A DNA stretch of 64,000 nt from Streptomyces canus. Lineage in GTDB: Bacteria; Actinomycetota; Actinomycetes; Streptomycetales; Streptomycetaceae. How positions within the stretch are numbered: position 1 is the stretch's first letter; every line of letters begins with the position of its first letter. The stretch spans positions 124,001-188,000 of the forward strand of contig NZ_KQ948672.1 in the NCBI RefSeq assembly GCF_001514145.1, in the 5' to 3' direction. Below are positions 9,186 through 17,761 of this stretch, piece after piece. Position numbers and translations under genes: made by a program. Below the pieces are notes generated by a model. The model saw only the letters and a program-made list of their open reading frames with translations, ran no database searches and was not told where the DNA came from.

Positions 9186-9208
9186 CTTGAGGGTTCGACA
9201 CCCTCAAG
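9186..9208. promoter_or_regulatory. Leader inverted repeat in front of the GH5 cellulase
   Basis: Perfect 9-base arms CTTGAGGGT (9186-9194) and ACCCTCAAG (9200-9208) with spacer TCGAC, 20 bases before the start codon and just before the GAGAGG ribosome site. It could be an operator or an mRNA hairpin affecting translation. Confidence 0.55.
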
Positions 9209-9228
9209 ACTGCAAGAGAGGAAAGCCC

Positions 9229-10467
9229 ATGGCTTCACCAGCAGGGAAGATCAGAGTCGTTCTCCTTGCCGTCCTGTTGGCGGTTGCCGCAGCTGTGTAC
9301 GGCACGGCCCATCAGGCGTCGGCCGATACCGTGGCACAGTCGAGCGCTTCGCAGATCGTGGCCGACATGGGCGCGGGATGGAATCTGGGGAACCAACTCG
9401 AAGCCACCACCAACGGATACCCCAGCGAAACGGCATGGGGCCAGCCGACCGTGACGCAGGCCCTCATCGACAAGGTGAGAGCGGCAGGGTTCAAGACGAT
9501 CCGGATCCCGGTCTCCTACCTGGGATACATAGGACCCGGCCCGAACTACACCATCAACGCCGCCTGGCTGAACAGGGTCCAGGAGGTCGTCAACTACGCC
9601 TACAACAGGGGCCTGCATGTGATGATCAACATGCACGGCGACGGCTACAAGAACGTCAGCGGTTCCTGGTTGATCTGCGATTCGTCCTCCCAGACGACGA
9701 TCAAGGCCAAGTACGAGAAGGCCTGGCAGCAGATCGCGAACAGGTTCAAGAACTACGACCAGCGCCTGATCCTCGAGTCCATGAACGAGGAGTTCGACGG
9801 GCAGTACGGCCGTCCGACCCAACCGTGCTACTCGAACATCAACAGTTACAACCAGATCTTCGTGGACACCGTACGGAAAACGGGCGGAAACAACAGTTCG
9901 AGGTGGCTGCTCGTGGCCGGCTGGAACACGAACATCGACTACACCGCGGGGAATTACGGCTTCAGGCTTCCGTCCGACCAGTATCGCTCTCCCTCCATTC
10001 CCGCCAGTGAACGGAGGATCATGATCTCCGTCCACCACTACGCTCCGTGGGACTTCGCCGGAGAGGAAAGCGGCACCATCACGCAGTGGGGACGAGCGGC
10101 GACCAATCCATCGCGGAAGTCGACCTGGGGACAGGAAGACTACCTGGACGCCCAACTCAAGATGATGCACGACGTGTTCGTCGCGAAGGGATATCCGGTG
10201 GTCGTCGGCGAATACGGAGCGATCGACAAGTCGTCGTTCGATTCTTCGAACAACAGGTATCGTGCGGACTTCGCACGGGCCGTTGCGGCCACCGCCAAGA
10301 AGTACGGGGCGTCCAGCATCTACTGGGACAACGGTGCAACCGGCCGGTACGGGTTCGGGCTGTTCGACAGGCGCTCCCTCGCGGTGACCCAGCAAGGCAT
10401 CATCAACGGCATCATGAGCGGCGTCAACAGCAGCGTTGTCGGCTCCGCCCTTCCGGCCGGCATGTAG
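9229..10467 (+). CDS. Secreted GH5 endoglucanase (cellulase)
   Basis: 412 residues. The N-terminal Sec signal peptide has a hydrophobic core VVLLAVLLAVAAAV and probable cleavage after ASA near residue 34. The GH5 TIM barrel follows: MGAGWNLGNQLEA start motif, RIPVSY, INMHGDG, acid/base Glu187 in SMNEEFDG, HHYAPWDF, and nucleophile Glu328 in VVVGEYGA. There is no carbohydrate-binding module, so it likely acts on soluble or hemicellulosic beta-1,4-glucans as well as amorphous cellulose. The ATG at 9229 has a GAGAGG site 8 bases upstream; the longer open frame upstream lacks a signal. Neighbours are the Tat hydrolase and, across a regulator relic, the rhamnogalacturonan lyase. The hairpin at 9186-9208 may regulate it. 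Confidence 0.94.
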   Translation: MASPAGKIRVVLLAVLLAVAAAVYGTAHQASADTVAQSSASQIVADMGAGWNLGNQLEATTNGYPSETAWGQPTVTQALIDKVRAAGFKTIRIPVSYLGYIGPGPNYTINAAWLNRVQEVVNYAYNRGLHVMINMHGDGYKNVSGSWLICDSSSQTTIKAKYEKAWQQIANRFKNYDQRLILESMNEEFDGQYGRPTQPCYSNINSYNQIFVDTVRKTGGNNSSRWLLVAGWNTNIDYTAGNYGFRLPSDQYRSPSIPASERRIMISVHHYAPWDFAGEESGTITQWGRAATNPSRKSTWGQEDYLDAQLKMMHDVFVAKGYPVVVGEYGAIDKSSFDSSNNRYRADFARAVAATAKKYGASSIYWDNGATGRYGFGLFDRRSLAVTQQGIINGIMSGVNSSVVGSALPAGM

Positions 10468-10498
10468 CAGGGACCCGAGTCTCGGCGACGGGTGCTAC
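10464..10498 (+). terminator. Weak hairpin overlapping the GH5 stop codon
   Basis: GTAGCA (10464-10469) pairs with TGCTAC (10493-10498), with a further CCC/GGG inside. The stop codon TAG lies in the left arm. It is a possible terminator; the stem is short. Confidence 0.35.
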
Positions 10499-10636
10499 CT
10501 CCGCATCCTCGTGGGCGCGCAGTTGGGCCGGATGGCGATGCCGCCTGGTCTGCGACCTGGTCAACTGCGCGCCCACCAGCCGGACAAGCCGCGCTGCTCC
10601 GCGTCTGGGAGCACGTTCGGCAATCGGAGGACTGCG

Positions 10637-11200
10637 ATGCCTTCCCATGCAGCGACCGCAGTGCGCCTGGCCAAGGAGGAACGGGGCCATCTGATCCGGC
10701 CGGCCCAGCCCGATACCGGAACTGCACACCGCGGTGGCGCACCTGCCGCAGCTGCTTCAGCCCGCTACCCAGCACCGCCGCGGCACGCTCGGCGTGCCCG
10801 CGTTCTTCGTCAGCCGGCGCCTGGACATCCTCGGGTGGAACCGGCTCACCACCATTGTCTTCGGGGACTGAGCCCGACTGCGGCCCGGGGAGCGGAACGT
10901 GGCCCGGTAGATCTTCCTCTCGCAGGAGGCGTGCGATCGATACGCCGAACCGGGCCGGATGGCTGCGACAGTCACCGGCGTTCTGCGGGTGAGTGTCGGC
11001 AGGAGCCCGACGACGTGCAACTCTCTTCGCTAGTTAGCGAGGCCGTTGACGTGCGAAGAATTTCGCCGGTTGCGGGCACGGCATGAGGTGAGCTGCGCGG
11101 GATGGTCGGTGAGGTCTCGGGCAAGCGACTGAACCCCTCTCACGCAGAACCGGGATCCCGGTCGGAGGAGGTCTTGCGGATGCCGGTTGGTCAGAGATAG
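10637..11200 (+). pseudogene. MmyB-type helix-turn-helix regulator, decayed
   Basis: Pieces of the MmyB-like ligand-binding region of XRE regulators appear in order but in different frames: VRLAKEERGHLIRPAQP, then PELHTAVAHLPQLL, then RRLDILGWNRLTTIVFGD, then a degenerate ERNVAR and EEFRRLRARHEV, and finally AEPGSRSEEVLRM before a stop at 11198-11200. At least two frameshifts and internal stops break it. The N-terminal helix-turn-helix half is missing. Intact relatives are about 280 residues long. It cannot make a working regulator; it marks a decayed insertion or a lost gene between the cellulase and the pectin lyase. Confidence 0.72.
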
Positions 11201-11342
11201 AGCCCTGGGACTGAGACGTGTTTACGGCCAGGTGACTACGCTCCGCGCCGCCCGCTCCAAGAACACCATCAGCGTGGCGCGTGCACCACTGCCAGTGCTG
11301 CGTTACCCGTGCCAGGTTCCACTCGTTCGACGAACACCAGAT

Positions 11343-11374
11343 CCCTGATGCTTGAACTCGCTCAAGCATCAGGG
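11343..11374 (-). terminator. Hairpin terminator of the rhamnogalacturonan lyase gene
   Basis: Perfect 13-base arms (11343-11355 and 11362-11374) with loop ACTCGC, 17 bases beyond the stop of the leftward lyase gene. Confidence 0.85.
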
Positions 11375-11390
11375 AAGTCGGCTGTCCAGC

Positions 11391-13295
11391 TCAGAGGCTG
11401 TTCGGCAGCGCGACGGTGGGGCGAGGTGGCGTGGGCATGTTGCCGCCGATGAAGAAGCTGGGGTGTGGGGGCTGGTTGTAGGCGGTGTTCTGCCAGGCCA
11501 GGGCCGTTCGGTACTGGGTGTCGTGGAGGAGGGTCGTGATTCGCGTATTGGTCTGGTGGGGCGTGGAGTAGATCCGCAGGGCCGTGTTGTTGGACGTCGG
11601 CCAGATGACCTCCTCGCGCCAGTCGCCGAGGATGTCGCCGGACAAGGACGGCGTCGACTTGGTGCCGTTGTTGGAGTGGACCCCGGAGCCGGTGAGCAAG
11701 CGGGTGTCGCCGGAGGTGCCGTACTTGTCGATGTGGGTGCCGTCGAGGAGTTCGCGGGTGGTGTCGCCGTCCCACCACGCCAGGAAGTTGCTGGACCCGG
11801 GCTTGCGACTGGCGACCACCGTGCCCTTGGGGTTGCGGACGCCGCTCACGAGCGACGACCACGACTCGGCGCCCGCGCTGCCGGACCAGATGTCACCGGA
11901 CACGCCCCGGCCGTTGTCACCGCCGGCCGGGGTGGACCAGAGGATCTGGCCGGTCCTCGCGTCCGCCATCCAGGAGGAGGGCTTGGAGCTGTCCTCGTCG
12001 ACCTTGAACTCCTCCAGACCCGGACGGGACGGGTCGAGGTCGCCTACGTGCATCGCGTCCCCGTGGCCGTTCCGTGTCGTCCACAGTCCGTTGCCGTTGT
12101 CGTCGACGGCCATAGCGCCGTAGACGACCTCGTCCTTGCCGTCTCCGTCCACGTCCGCGACTGACAGCTGGTGGTTGCCCTGGCCGGCGTAGCCGCTGTT
12201 GGCATTGGAGTCGAAGGTCCACCGGCGGGTGAACTGCCCGTTCCGCCAGTCCCAGGCAGCGATCACGGTGCGGGTGTAGTAACCGCGGGCCATGATCAGG
12301 GAGGGACGGGCGCCGTCCAGGTACGCCGTTCCAGCGAGGAAGCGGTCGACGCGGTTGCCGTACGAGTCGCCCCAGGACGACACCGTGCCTCGGGCTGGGA
12401 CGTAGTCGACGGACTGCATCGCCTTGCCGGTCTGCCCGTTGAACATCGTCAGGTACTCGGGGCCGGACAGCACGTAGCCCGAGGAGTTGCGGTGATCGGC
12501 CGAGGAACTGCCTATGACCGCGCCGGTGCCGTCCTTCGTGCCGTCGGCGGTCTTCATGGCGACTTCGGCCTTGCCGTCGCTGTCGTAGTCGTACACCTGG
12601 AACTGGGTGTAGTGCGCGCCGGAGCGGATGTTGCGGCCCAGGTCGATACGCCACAGCCGGGTCCCGTCGAGCTTGATGCCGTCGACGACCGTGTTGCCGT
12701 TGTACCCGGACTGGGAGTTGTCCTTGGCGTTCGTCGGCTGCCACTTCAGAACGATGTCCAGGGCGCCGTCGCCGTCGAGGTCGCCGACGGAGGCGTCGTT
12801 GGCCTCGTAGGTGTACGGCGAGTTGCCCGGTGAAGTGCCCCCGGGCGGCGGGGATATCGGCACGTCCTTGTACCCGGTGCGGAACTGAAGGGCTTGTTCG
12901 GACGGCGCCTGCTCGATGCCGTTCACCACCGCGCGCACCGTGTAGTCGGCCGAGTCCGGGGCGCCGGCGTCCAGGTAGTTCGTCGAGCTGTTCAGGGGCG
13001 CGGAGTTGAGCCTGGTGGCACCACGGTAGACGTTGAAGGCCACGTCGTTGGGGTCAGTGGCCAGCCACCGCCACGACACCAGGTTCCCGCTGCCGGTGTG
13101 GACGCTGGTCAGGCCCCGATCCAGGCGTTCCGCCTGCCGCGCGGTGGCGGCGTGCGCGCCCTGCGGCACTCCGGTGAGTGCGGAGAGGGCCAGTGTGGTC
13201 GCGGCCGTCAGGCCGCGGAACAGCCGCTTGCTCGTACGGCGTTGGCATCGCCTCGGGGGCGATGCCGTGCGCGGATGCCGGTGCGGATCGGTCAC
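11391..13295 (-). CDS. Secreted rhamnogalacturonan lyase, PL11 family (YesW/YesX-like)
   Basis: 634 residues. Cuts the rhamnose-galacturonic acid backbone of pectin rhamnogalacturonan I by beta-elimination. An N-terminal signal of about 50 residues (Arg-rich, then GLTAATTLALSALTG) is followed by a short beta-sandwich (WRWLATDPNDVAFNVYRG) and the eight-bladed propeller with repeated calcium-type loops: DLDGDGALD, DYDSDGKAE, DVDGDGKDE. Family motifs YEANDASVGD, GRGVSGDI and LGDWREEVIW are present. I chose the GTG at 13295 because a GGAGG ribosome site lies 6 bases upstream; a longer frame starting at 13493 would run through the promoter. A CebR-like box sits 62 bases before the start, well placed for repression. 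It is divergent from the GH53 gene. Confidence 0.93.
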   Translation of the reverse strand: MTDPHRHPRTASPPRRCQRRTSKRLFRGLTAATTLALSALTGVPQGAHAATARQAERLDRGLTSVHTGSGNLVSWRWLATDPNDVAFNVYRGATRLNSAPLNSSTNYLDAGAPDSADYTVRAVVNGIEQAPSEQALQFRTGYKDVPISPPPGGTSPGNSPYTYEANDASVGDLDGDGALDIVLKWQPTNAKDNSQSGYNGNTVVDGIKLDGTRLWRIDLGRNIRSGAHYTQFQVYDYDSDGKAEVAMKTADGTKDGTGAVIGSSSADHRNSSGYVLSGPEYLTMFNGQTGKAMQSVDYVPARGTVSSWGDSYGNRVDRFLAGTAYLDGARPSLIMARGYYTRTVIAAWDWRNGQFTRRWTFDSNANSGYAGQGNHQLSVADVDGDGKDEVVYGAMAVDDNGNGLWTTRNGHGDAMHVGDLDPSRPGLEEFKVDEDSSKPSSWMADARTGQILWSTPAGGDNGRGVSGDIWSGSAGAESWSSLVSGVRNPKGTVVASRKPGSSNFLAWWDGDTTRELLDGTHIDKYGTSGDTRLLTGSGVHSNNGTKSTPSLSGDILGDWREEVIWPTSNNTALRIYSTPHQTNTRITTLLHDTQYRTALAWQNTAYNQPPHPSFFIGGNMPTPPRPTVALPNSL

Positions 13296-13356
13296 GATGA
13301 CCTCCGATGTGTGGGGGGGTGATGTGAAGACACGGAGAGGGCGGCCTGACCCATCG

Positions 13357-13370
13357 TGGGAACGCTCCCA
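13357..13370. promoter_or_regulatory. CebR-like operator box (copy 2)
   Basis: TGGGAACGCTCCCA, identical to the copy at 7766-7779. It lies 62 bases upstream of the lyase start codon, a usual place for a repressor site. Confidence 0.75.
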
Positions 13371-13701
13371 TTCGCTGCGAGGGTAGGAATCCGCTGATAG
13401 CCCGTCAAGCATTCTGTGGGCTTTCCCTGTTCGAGTGTGTTCGAGTGCGAGCCGACGAGACGCCCGTACGCAGCCTCTTCCCCGTCGCCGCATTCCTTCT
13501 GAAAGGGCACTTGAACTGGGATGACTCCAACCGGTTCAGACGGCCCACAGCCGAGGCACGGCAAGCACCCGCCCACAGGATCGCACCGCTTCTTCCATTG
13601 GATCGGTGAGCAATGGTTGACAGCTTCGTGCCCGATCGAGAAGCTGCGTGATGCACCTCCGGTTCATTGTGATGCGATTGCGCACTTTCGTCGCCACACC
13701 T

Positions 13702-13717
13702 CTGTGATCGCTCACAG
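13702..13717. promoter_or_regulatory. Inverted repeat upstream of the GH53-CE12 genes
   Basis: CTGTGA-TCGC-TCACAG, perfect 6-base arms with a 4-base centre, about 257 bases before the GH53 start. It is an operator-like site for an unknown regulator; the spacer is shorter than in a Crp site (TGTGA-N6-TCACA). Confidence 0.45.
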
Positions 13718-13973
13718 CTCCGACCTCGAGGAGCGTCCCTGGCATGCCAAGGCCGCCCCCTCCGACACGTGCCACTCGCAACAGTCCTGCCTCAGTTGTC
13801 GCCGCACCGAGGGAGGCAGCATCGGCTGGATCGCACGCGCTACACCAACTCCTTGAGCCTGAGCGCCAGTTGCCCCCATCACCCGCCGCGCTCCGGGAAG
13901 TCTCCTTCTCACTGATCAGCTCTCCGCCGACCGCGACGTCTCACCCACGGCCGGCGGAAGGAAAGGACCCACC

Positions 13974-15032
13974 ATGTCCCCGCACCCCCCCACACCAGCT
14001 GCCGGGCGCATCAGCCGGCGAACCCTGTTCAGGGCCACCACCGCGACCGCCGGGGCACTTGTCACGGCCGCCGCGTTCGCTGAACTCGAGACGCCTGCCG
14101 AGGCCGCCGCGAGCTTCGTCAAGGGCGTCGACATCAGCTGGGCACCTCAGATGGAGGCTCGCGGCTACTCCTGGAAGAACGCGAGCGGGCAGACCCAGGA
14201 CCTGCTGACGATCCTCAAGGGCTACGGCATCACCGCCGTACGCCTGCGTACCTTCGTCAACCCGTCCAACGACCCGGCCAACGGGCACTGCGGCATCAAC
14301 GAGGTCGCCGCCTTCGCCAAGCGGGTCAAGGCCGCCGGCATGTCGATCATGCTCGACTACATGTTCGGCGACACCTGGAACTCCGTCGGCGTGCAGAACC
14401 CGCCCGCGGCCTGGCGGAACATGAGCTACAGCCAGATGCGCACCGCGATGGGCACGTACGTGAACCAGACCATGACGGTCATGAGGAGCAACGACGTGCT
14501 CCCCACCTGGGTCCAGATCGGCAACGAGATCAACAGCGGGATCTGCCGCCCCGTCGGCAGCGTCTCCAATGGGGCGCAGATGACCGGACTGCTCAACGCC
14601 GCATACGACCAGGTCAAGGCGGTGTCGCCGAACTCTACGGTGTGCATCCACCTGGCCCAGCCGCAGAAGTACGACGTGATGACGACGTTCTTCAGCCGCT
14701 TCGCGGCGAGCGGTGGCAAGTGGGACATGTCGGTGTTCTCGTCCTACGGCAGTGCCGACCTCGCCCCCGGGATCGTGGCGAACATGAAGAAGATCTCCGC
14801 CGCCTACGGCAAACCGTTCCTGCAGAGCGAGTTCGGTGGCCGGGTGGACCGGGTCTCCGCCACCCAGGCCTCGCTGGTCGCCTACATCAAGGCCCTCAAG
14901 GCCAACGGCGGGCAGGGCATCTTCTACTGGGAGCCGGAGTGCATGTCCCCGTTCACCGGCTACAACATGGGCGCCTGGGACTCCTCCAGCAAACGGCCCA
15001 CAGCGATCATGAACGGCTTCACCCAGGCGTGA
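13974..15032 (+). CDS. Tat-secreted GH53 arabinogalactan endo-beta-1,4-galactanase
   Basis: 352 residues. Cuts the beta-1,4-galactan side chains of pectin. The Tat signal SRRTLFRATTATAGALV is followed by cleavage near EAAA around residue 44. Catalytic domain: KGVDISWAPQME start typical of GH53, RLRTFVNP, acid/base Glu185 in IGNEINSG, nucleophile Glu286 in QSEFGG, and GIFYWEPE near the end. It is a catalytic domain only, with no binding module, in contrast to the second GH53 at 21390. A GGAAAGGA site precedes the ATG. Two acetylesterase genes follow on the same strand after 54 and 34 bases, so the three likely form one operon that debranches and deacetylates pectin. Confidence 0.94.
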   Translation: MSPHPPTPAAGRISRRTLFRATTATAGALVTAAAFAELETPAEAAASFVKGVDISWAPQMEARGYSWKNASGQTQDLLTILKGYGITAVRLRTFVNPSNDPANGHCGINEVAAFAKRVKAAGMSIMLDYMFGDTWNSVGVQNPPAAWRNMSYSQMRTAMGTYVNQTMTVMRSNDVLPTWVQIGNEINSGICRPVGSVSNGAQMTGLLNAAYDQVKAVSPNSTVCIHLAQPQKYDVMTTFFSRFAASGGKWDMSVFSSYGSADLAPGIVANMKKISAAYGKPFLQSEFGGRVDRVSATQASLVAYIKALKANGGQGIFYWEPECMSPFTGYNMGAWDSSSKRPTAIMNGFTQA

Positions 15033-15086
15033 GCAACGGGCCATGGACCTCAACCCGGGCAACTCTCCGGTCAAGGATGGGGATTG

Positions 15087-16172
15087 GTGATTGTAATGGG
15101 CATGACATCAGGTCTCGAAAGGCACGGGGTCAAGCTGGGAGTGGCGGGTCTGCTGACTCTTGCGACGCTGGTCGGCACCGGTGCGCCGCACGCCGAAGCG
15201 GCCACGCGGGCGCTGCCGGCCGGTTGCTCCGGCACTGCGCCGATCAAGTGTCACTACGCGGTCTCACCCGGCAACTACGACGTGACGGTCTCCATCGGCG
15301 GTGCCACTGCCGCCGAGACCGACATGTGGGTGGAGGCCCGGCGCCTGATGCTTCCGGCGACGAAAACGGCGGCCGGTGCCAACGCCACGTACTCGTTCAC
15401 GGTCAACGTACGGCAGCCGGAAGGGCAGCCGACCGGCCAGGGCGGCACCGGAAACCCCGGGCTGGACATCCGGTTCGCGGGCACCAACCCGCAGGTGTCG
15501 GCCGTCTCCGTGAAACCGGCGACCCAGCCGCTTGTCGCCTACCTCGCCGGTGACTCGACCGTGTGCGACCAGCCCGCGGCCCCGTACACGGGATGGGGCC
15601 AGATGATCACGCCGGCGGTGGGGCCAGGAGCGTCGGTCGCCAACTACGCGGACTCGGGGGAGAGTTCGGGCAGCTTTCTGAGGAACTCGGCGCTCCTCCC
15701 AGCGCTGTTGTCGAAGGTCAAGGCAAACGACGCGGTGTTCATCCAGTTCGGCCACAACGACAAGCAGACCAGCGCGTCGGCCTTCCGGAGCAACCTCACC
15801 TCCATGATCACGCAGGTCCGTGCGAAGGGCGGCGTCCCGGTCCTGGTGACCCCGCCGGTCCGCCGGCTGTTCGACGGCAGCCGGCTCACGTCAACAGCCC
15901 TGCACGTCAACGGCGTCGGCGTGAACCTGCCCGCCGAGATGCGCTCGGTCGGGACGGCCCAGAGGGTTCCGGTGATCGATCTGACCACCAAGAGCAAGAC
16001 GCTGGTCGAGTCCCTCGGCCCGTCCGCCTCCGCGCAGCTCTTCCTGCGCTCGTCCGTCGACGGTGTCACCGACAACACCCACTTCTCGCAGTACGGCGCG
16101 AGCCAGATGGGCGGGCTGGTGCTCCAGAGCATCCGCGAGCAGCGCCTGCCCCTGGCCGCCTACCTGCGCTGA
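15087..16172 (+). CDS. Secreted rhamnogalacturonan acetylesterase-like SGNH hydrolase (CE12 type) with N-terminal beta domain
   Basis: About 361 residues. Removes acetyl groups from pectin so lyases can act. A signal peptide (LGVAGLLTLATLVGTG, cleavage near AEAA) leads to a roughly 100-residue beta-sandwich domain (YDVTVSIGG, FTVNVRQP), then the SGNH domain: block I AGDSTVCD with the nucleophile Ser, block III FGHND, block V DNTHFSQYG with the catalytic Asp and His. The GTG at 15087 is favoured by the AAGGATGGGG site; ATG at 15096 is possible. It ends with QRLPLAAYLR, nearly the same as the ending of the next gene (QNLPLAAYLR), so the two esterases are related copies. Confidence 0.91.
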   Translation: MIVMGMTSGLERHGVKLGVAGLLTLATLVGTGAPHAEAATRALPAGCSGTAPIKCHYAVSPGNYDVTVSIGGATAAETDMWVEARRLMLPATKTAAGANATYSFTVNVRQPEGQPTGQGGTGNPGLDIRFAGTNPQVSAVSVKPATQPLVAYLAGDSTVCDQPAAPYTGWGQMITPAVGPGASVANYADSGESSGSFLRNSALLPALLSKVKANDAVFIQFGHNDKQTSASAFRSNLTSMITQVRAKGGVPVLVTPPVRRLFDGSRLTSTALHVNGVGVNLPAEMRSVGTAQRVPVIDLTTKSKTLVESLGPSASAQLFLRSSVDGVTDNTHFSQYGASQMGGLVLQSIREQRLPLAAYLR

Positions 16173-16206
16173 CCGCCGCCCGGCGCCAGTCCCAAGGAGG
16201 GACCCG

Positions 16207-17076
16207 TTGAGGAACTTACGGATTCTCATCACGACCGCGCTCGTGATCGCCTTGTCGATCCTCTGTGTCAACGCCGCATCCGCGGCGGGCCGCGTCACCA
16301 CGAACTGCACCAGTGCCTCCGGCACCCAGACCTCGGCCACACGGGCGGTCGCCGCGCCGGTCACCGTGTGGCTGGCCGGCGACTCCACCATGGCCAACCC
16401 GAGTTCCGGCCGTTGTCCGGTCGGCTGGGGCAGCCAGTTCGACGCCCTGTTCAACAGTGACGTGACCGTCAAGAACCAGGCCGTGGGAGGCCGGAGCATC
16501 CAGACCTGGCTGTACGAGGGGAACGTGAGCAGCACCAAGGGCTCGGACGGCGAGTGCCGCCTCACCTCCACCTCGTACTCGTCCCGCTGGCAGGCGATGC
16601 TGAACTCGAGCACCGGAATGAAGGCGGGCGACTACCTGTTCATCCAGTTCGGCATCAACGACTCCTCCTCGACCTGCCCCCGGCACGTCGGCCCGGCCAG
16701 GTACCAACAGCTGATGACCATGATGGCGCAGGCCGCCCTGGCCCGGGGCGCACACCCGGTGCTGCTCACCCCGGTGGCCGCCATCACCTGCTCCGGCGGC
16801 ACAGCGACCAAGAACCGCGGCTTCGTCGCCGAGACCTTCGCCGCCGGATCCGCCACCAGGGCCCCCGTCATCGACCTGCAGACGCTCAGTGTCTCGCTCT
16901 ACAACAGCCTGCGCTTCTGCCCGAACAACGGCGACTACGGAGGCAGCGGTCCCCTGGGCACCTTCTTCTGCAACGACCACACCCACTTCGACACCTACGG
17001 CGCCCAGCGGATCGCAGGGCTCGTCGCCGGTGACGTGCGCCGCCAGAACCTCCCGCTCGCCGCGTATCTCAGGTAG
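16207..17076 (+). CDS. Second secreted rhamnogalacturonan acetylesterase-like SGNH hydrolase
   Basis: 289 residues, starting at a rare TTG codon preceded by an ideal AAGGAGG site 7 bases upstream. Signal peptide ILITTALVIALSILCV with cleavage near ASAA. SGNH blocks: LAGDSTMANP (Ser), GGRSIQTW (Gly), FGINDSS (Asn), DHTHFDTYG (Asp/His). Unlike its upstream neighbour it has no N-terminal beta domain. It is richer in cysteines (NCTS, GRCP, GECR, CPRH, ITCS, RFCP, FFCN), suggesting several disulfide bonds outside the cell. It is the last gene of the GH53-CE12-CE12 operon. The substrate is inferred as acetylated rhamnogalacturonan from the family and neighbours. Confidence 0.9.
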   Translation: MRNLRILITTALVIALSILCVNAASAAGRVTTNCTSASGTQTSATRAVAAPVTVWLAGDSTMANPSSGRCPVGWGSQFDALFNSDVTVKNQAVGGRSIQTWLYEGNVSSTKGSDGECRLTSTSYSSRWQAMLNSSTGMKAGDYLFIQFGINDSSSTCPRHVGPARYQQLMTMMAQAALARGAHPVLLTPVAAITCSGGTATKNRGFVAETFAAGSATRAPVIDLQTLSVSLYNSLRFCPNNGDYGGSGPLGTFFCNDHTHFDTYGAQRIAGLVAGDVRRQNLPLAAYLR

Positions 17077-17562
17077 CACGCGGCGGTGGGCGCGAACCGG
17101 ACCGGTCGGTTCGCGGGTGCCCTCAATGACAGCGGTGCCGCAGACCGAGGTCGCAGTCGTCCCTACCTGACGGTGGCGTGCGGAAGCGGCTTGGCTCCGA
17201 CCGGGCCGCGGCGTGCGACGAAGGCGGGCCCGGACTCTGGTACGACGGGTGAGGCAATCCCCGCATCAGCCTGCGGAAATCCCAGGAGCGCGCGGTGATC
17301 TGCCCCAACATCCGCCACGTCTGGAGCATCCAACTGAGCCGGTTGGGCAGCAAGTTCATGGCCGGGGACGGCCAATACGTTGCCAAAAGCCGCCGACTGG
17401 TCGGCCACCCGCCACGTGCCCTCGGTCTTCGGCGCGACCAACTCCCTGAAGGCAACGCCACATCGCGCCGATTCCGCCCGGCTGAGCGGACGCTGATGAT
17501 CACTCCGTACATGTCGGGAGCCCTCCGGGGCGCCGGCCGACAGGACGGTCCGAGCCCTCGTG
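17077..17562. other. Non-coding stretch with no recognisable gene
   Basis: Open frames on both strands have no family features. I see nothing I can name here except its position next to the permease relic at 17563, which suggests this stretch may hold further decayed transporter sequence. Confidence 0.4.
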
Positions 17563-17697
17563 TCAGTGATCCCACTGGTCGGGGTCTTCCTGATCGACTC
17601 GCGCCGCCTCATCGCCAACGTGGCCGCCGGCGCCATGAAGTTCTTGAAAGACACGCGCCTGGTCCCGCGCTTCGAAAACAGCTTTCGCCTGCGCTGA
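17563..17697 (+). pseudogene. Remnant of a MalG-type sugar ABC permease C-terminus
   Basis: A 44-codon frame with strongly G/C-rich third positions reads SVIPLVGVFLIDSRRLIANV then AAGAMK, which lines up with the last helix and tail of the permease at 31366 (SVIPLIVAFLVLQRF, AAGSVK) and the one at the left edge. It continues 18 residues past the normal end before a stop. Nothing upstream in frame looks like the rest of the permease. It suggests that a sugar importer was once encoded inside this pectin locus and was lost. This is inference from similarity by eye. Confidence 0.5.
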
Positions 17698-17761
17698 GTA
17701 CTCCAGGCAGGCACGAGCCCCACTGCCGCACGGGACGACATCTGACTCGGGAGATGACACT

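Larger units (their letters stand above)
13296..13973. other. Divergent promoter region between PL11 lyase and GH53 gene
   Basis: No gene I can support; open frames here lack family features. It holds the CebR-like box at 13357-13370 close to the lyase, and a 16-base inverted repeat at 13702-13717 on the GH53 side. Base composition is less GC-rich than in the genes, as expected for promoter DNA. Confidence 0.5.

Noticed and set aside
13521..13856. 111-codon plus frame before the GH53 gene
   Set aside because: Lies in promoter DNA with mixed codon use and many Cys/His at random; no features.
17086..17449. Two overlapping short plus frames after the second acetylesterase
   Set aside because: No features and no start signal; probably decayed DNA.
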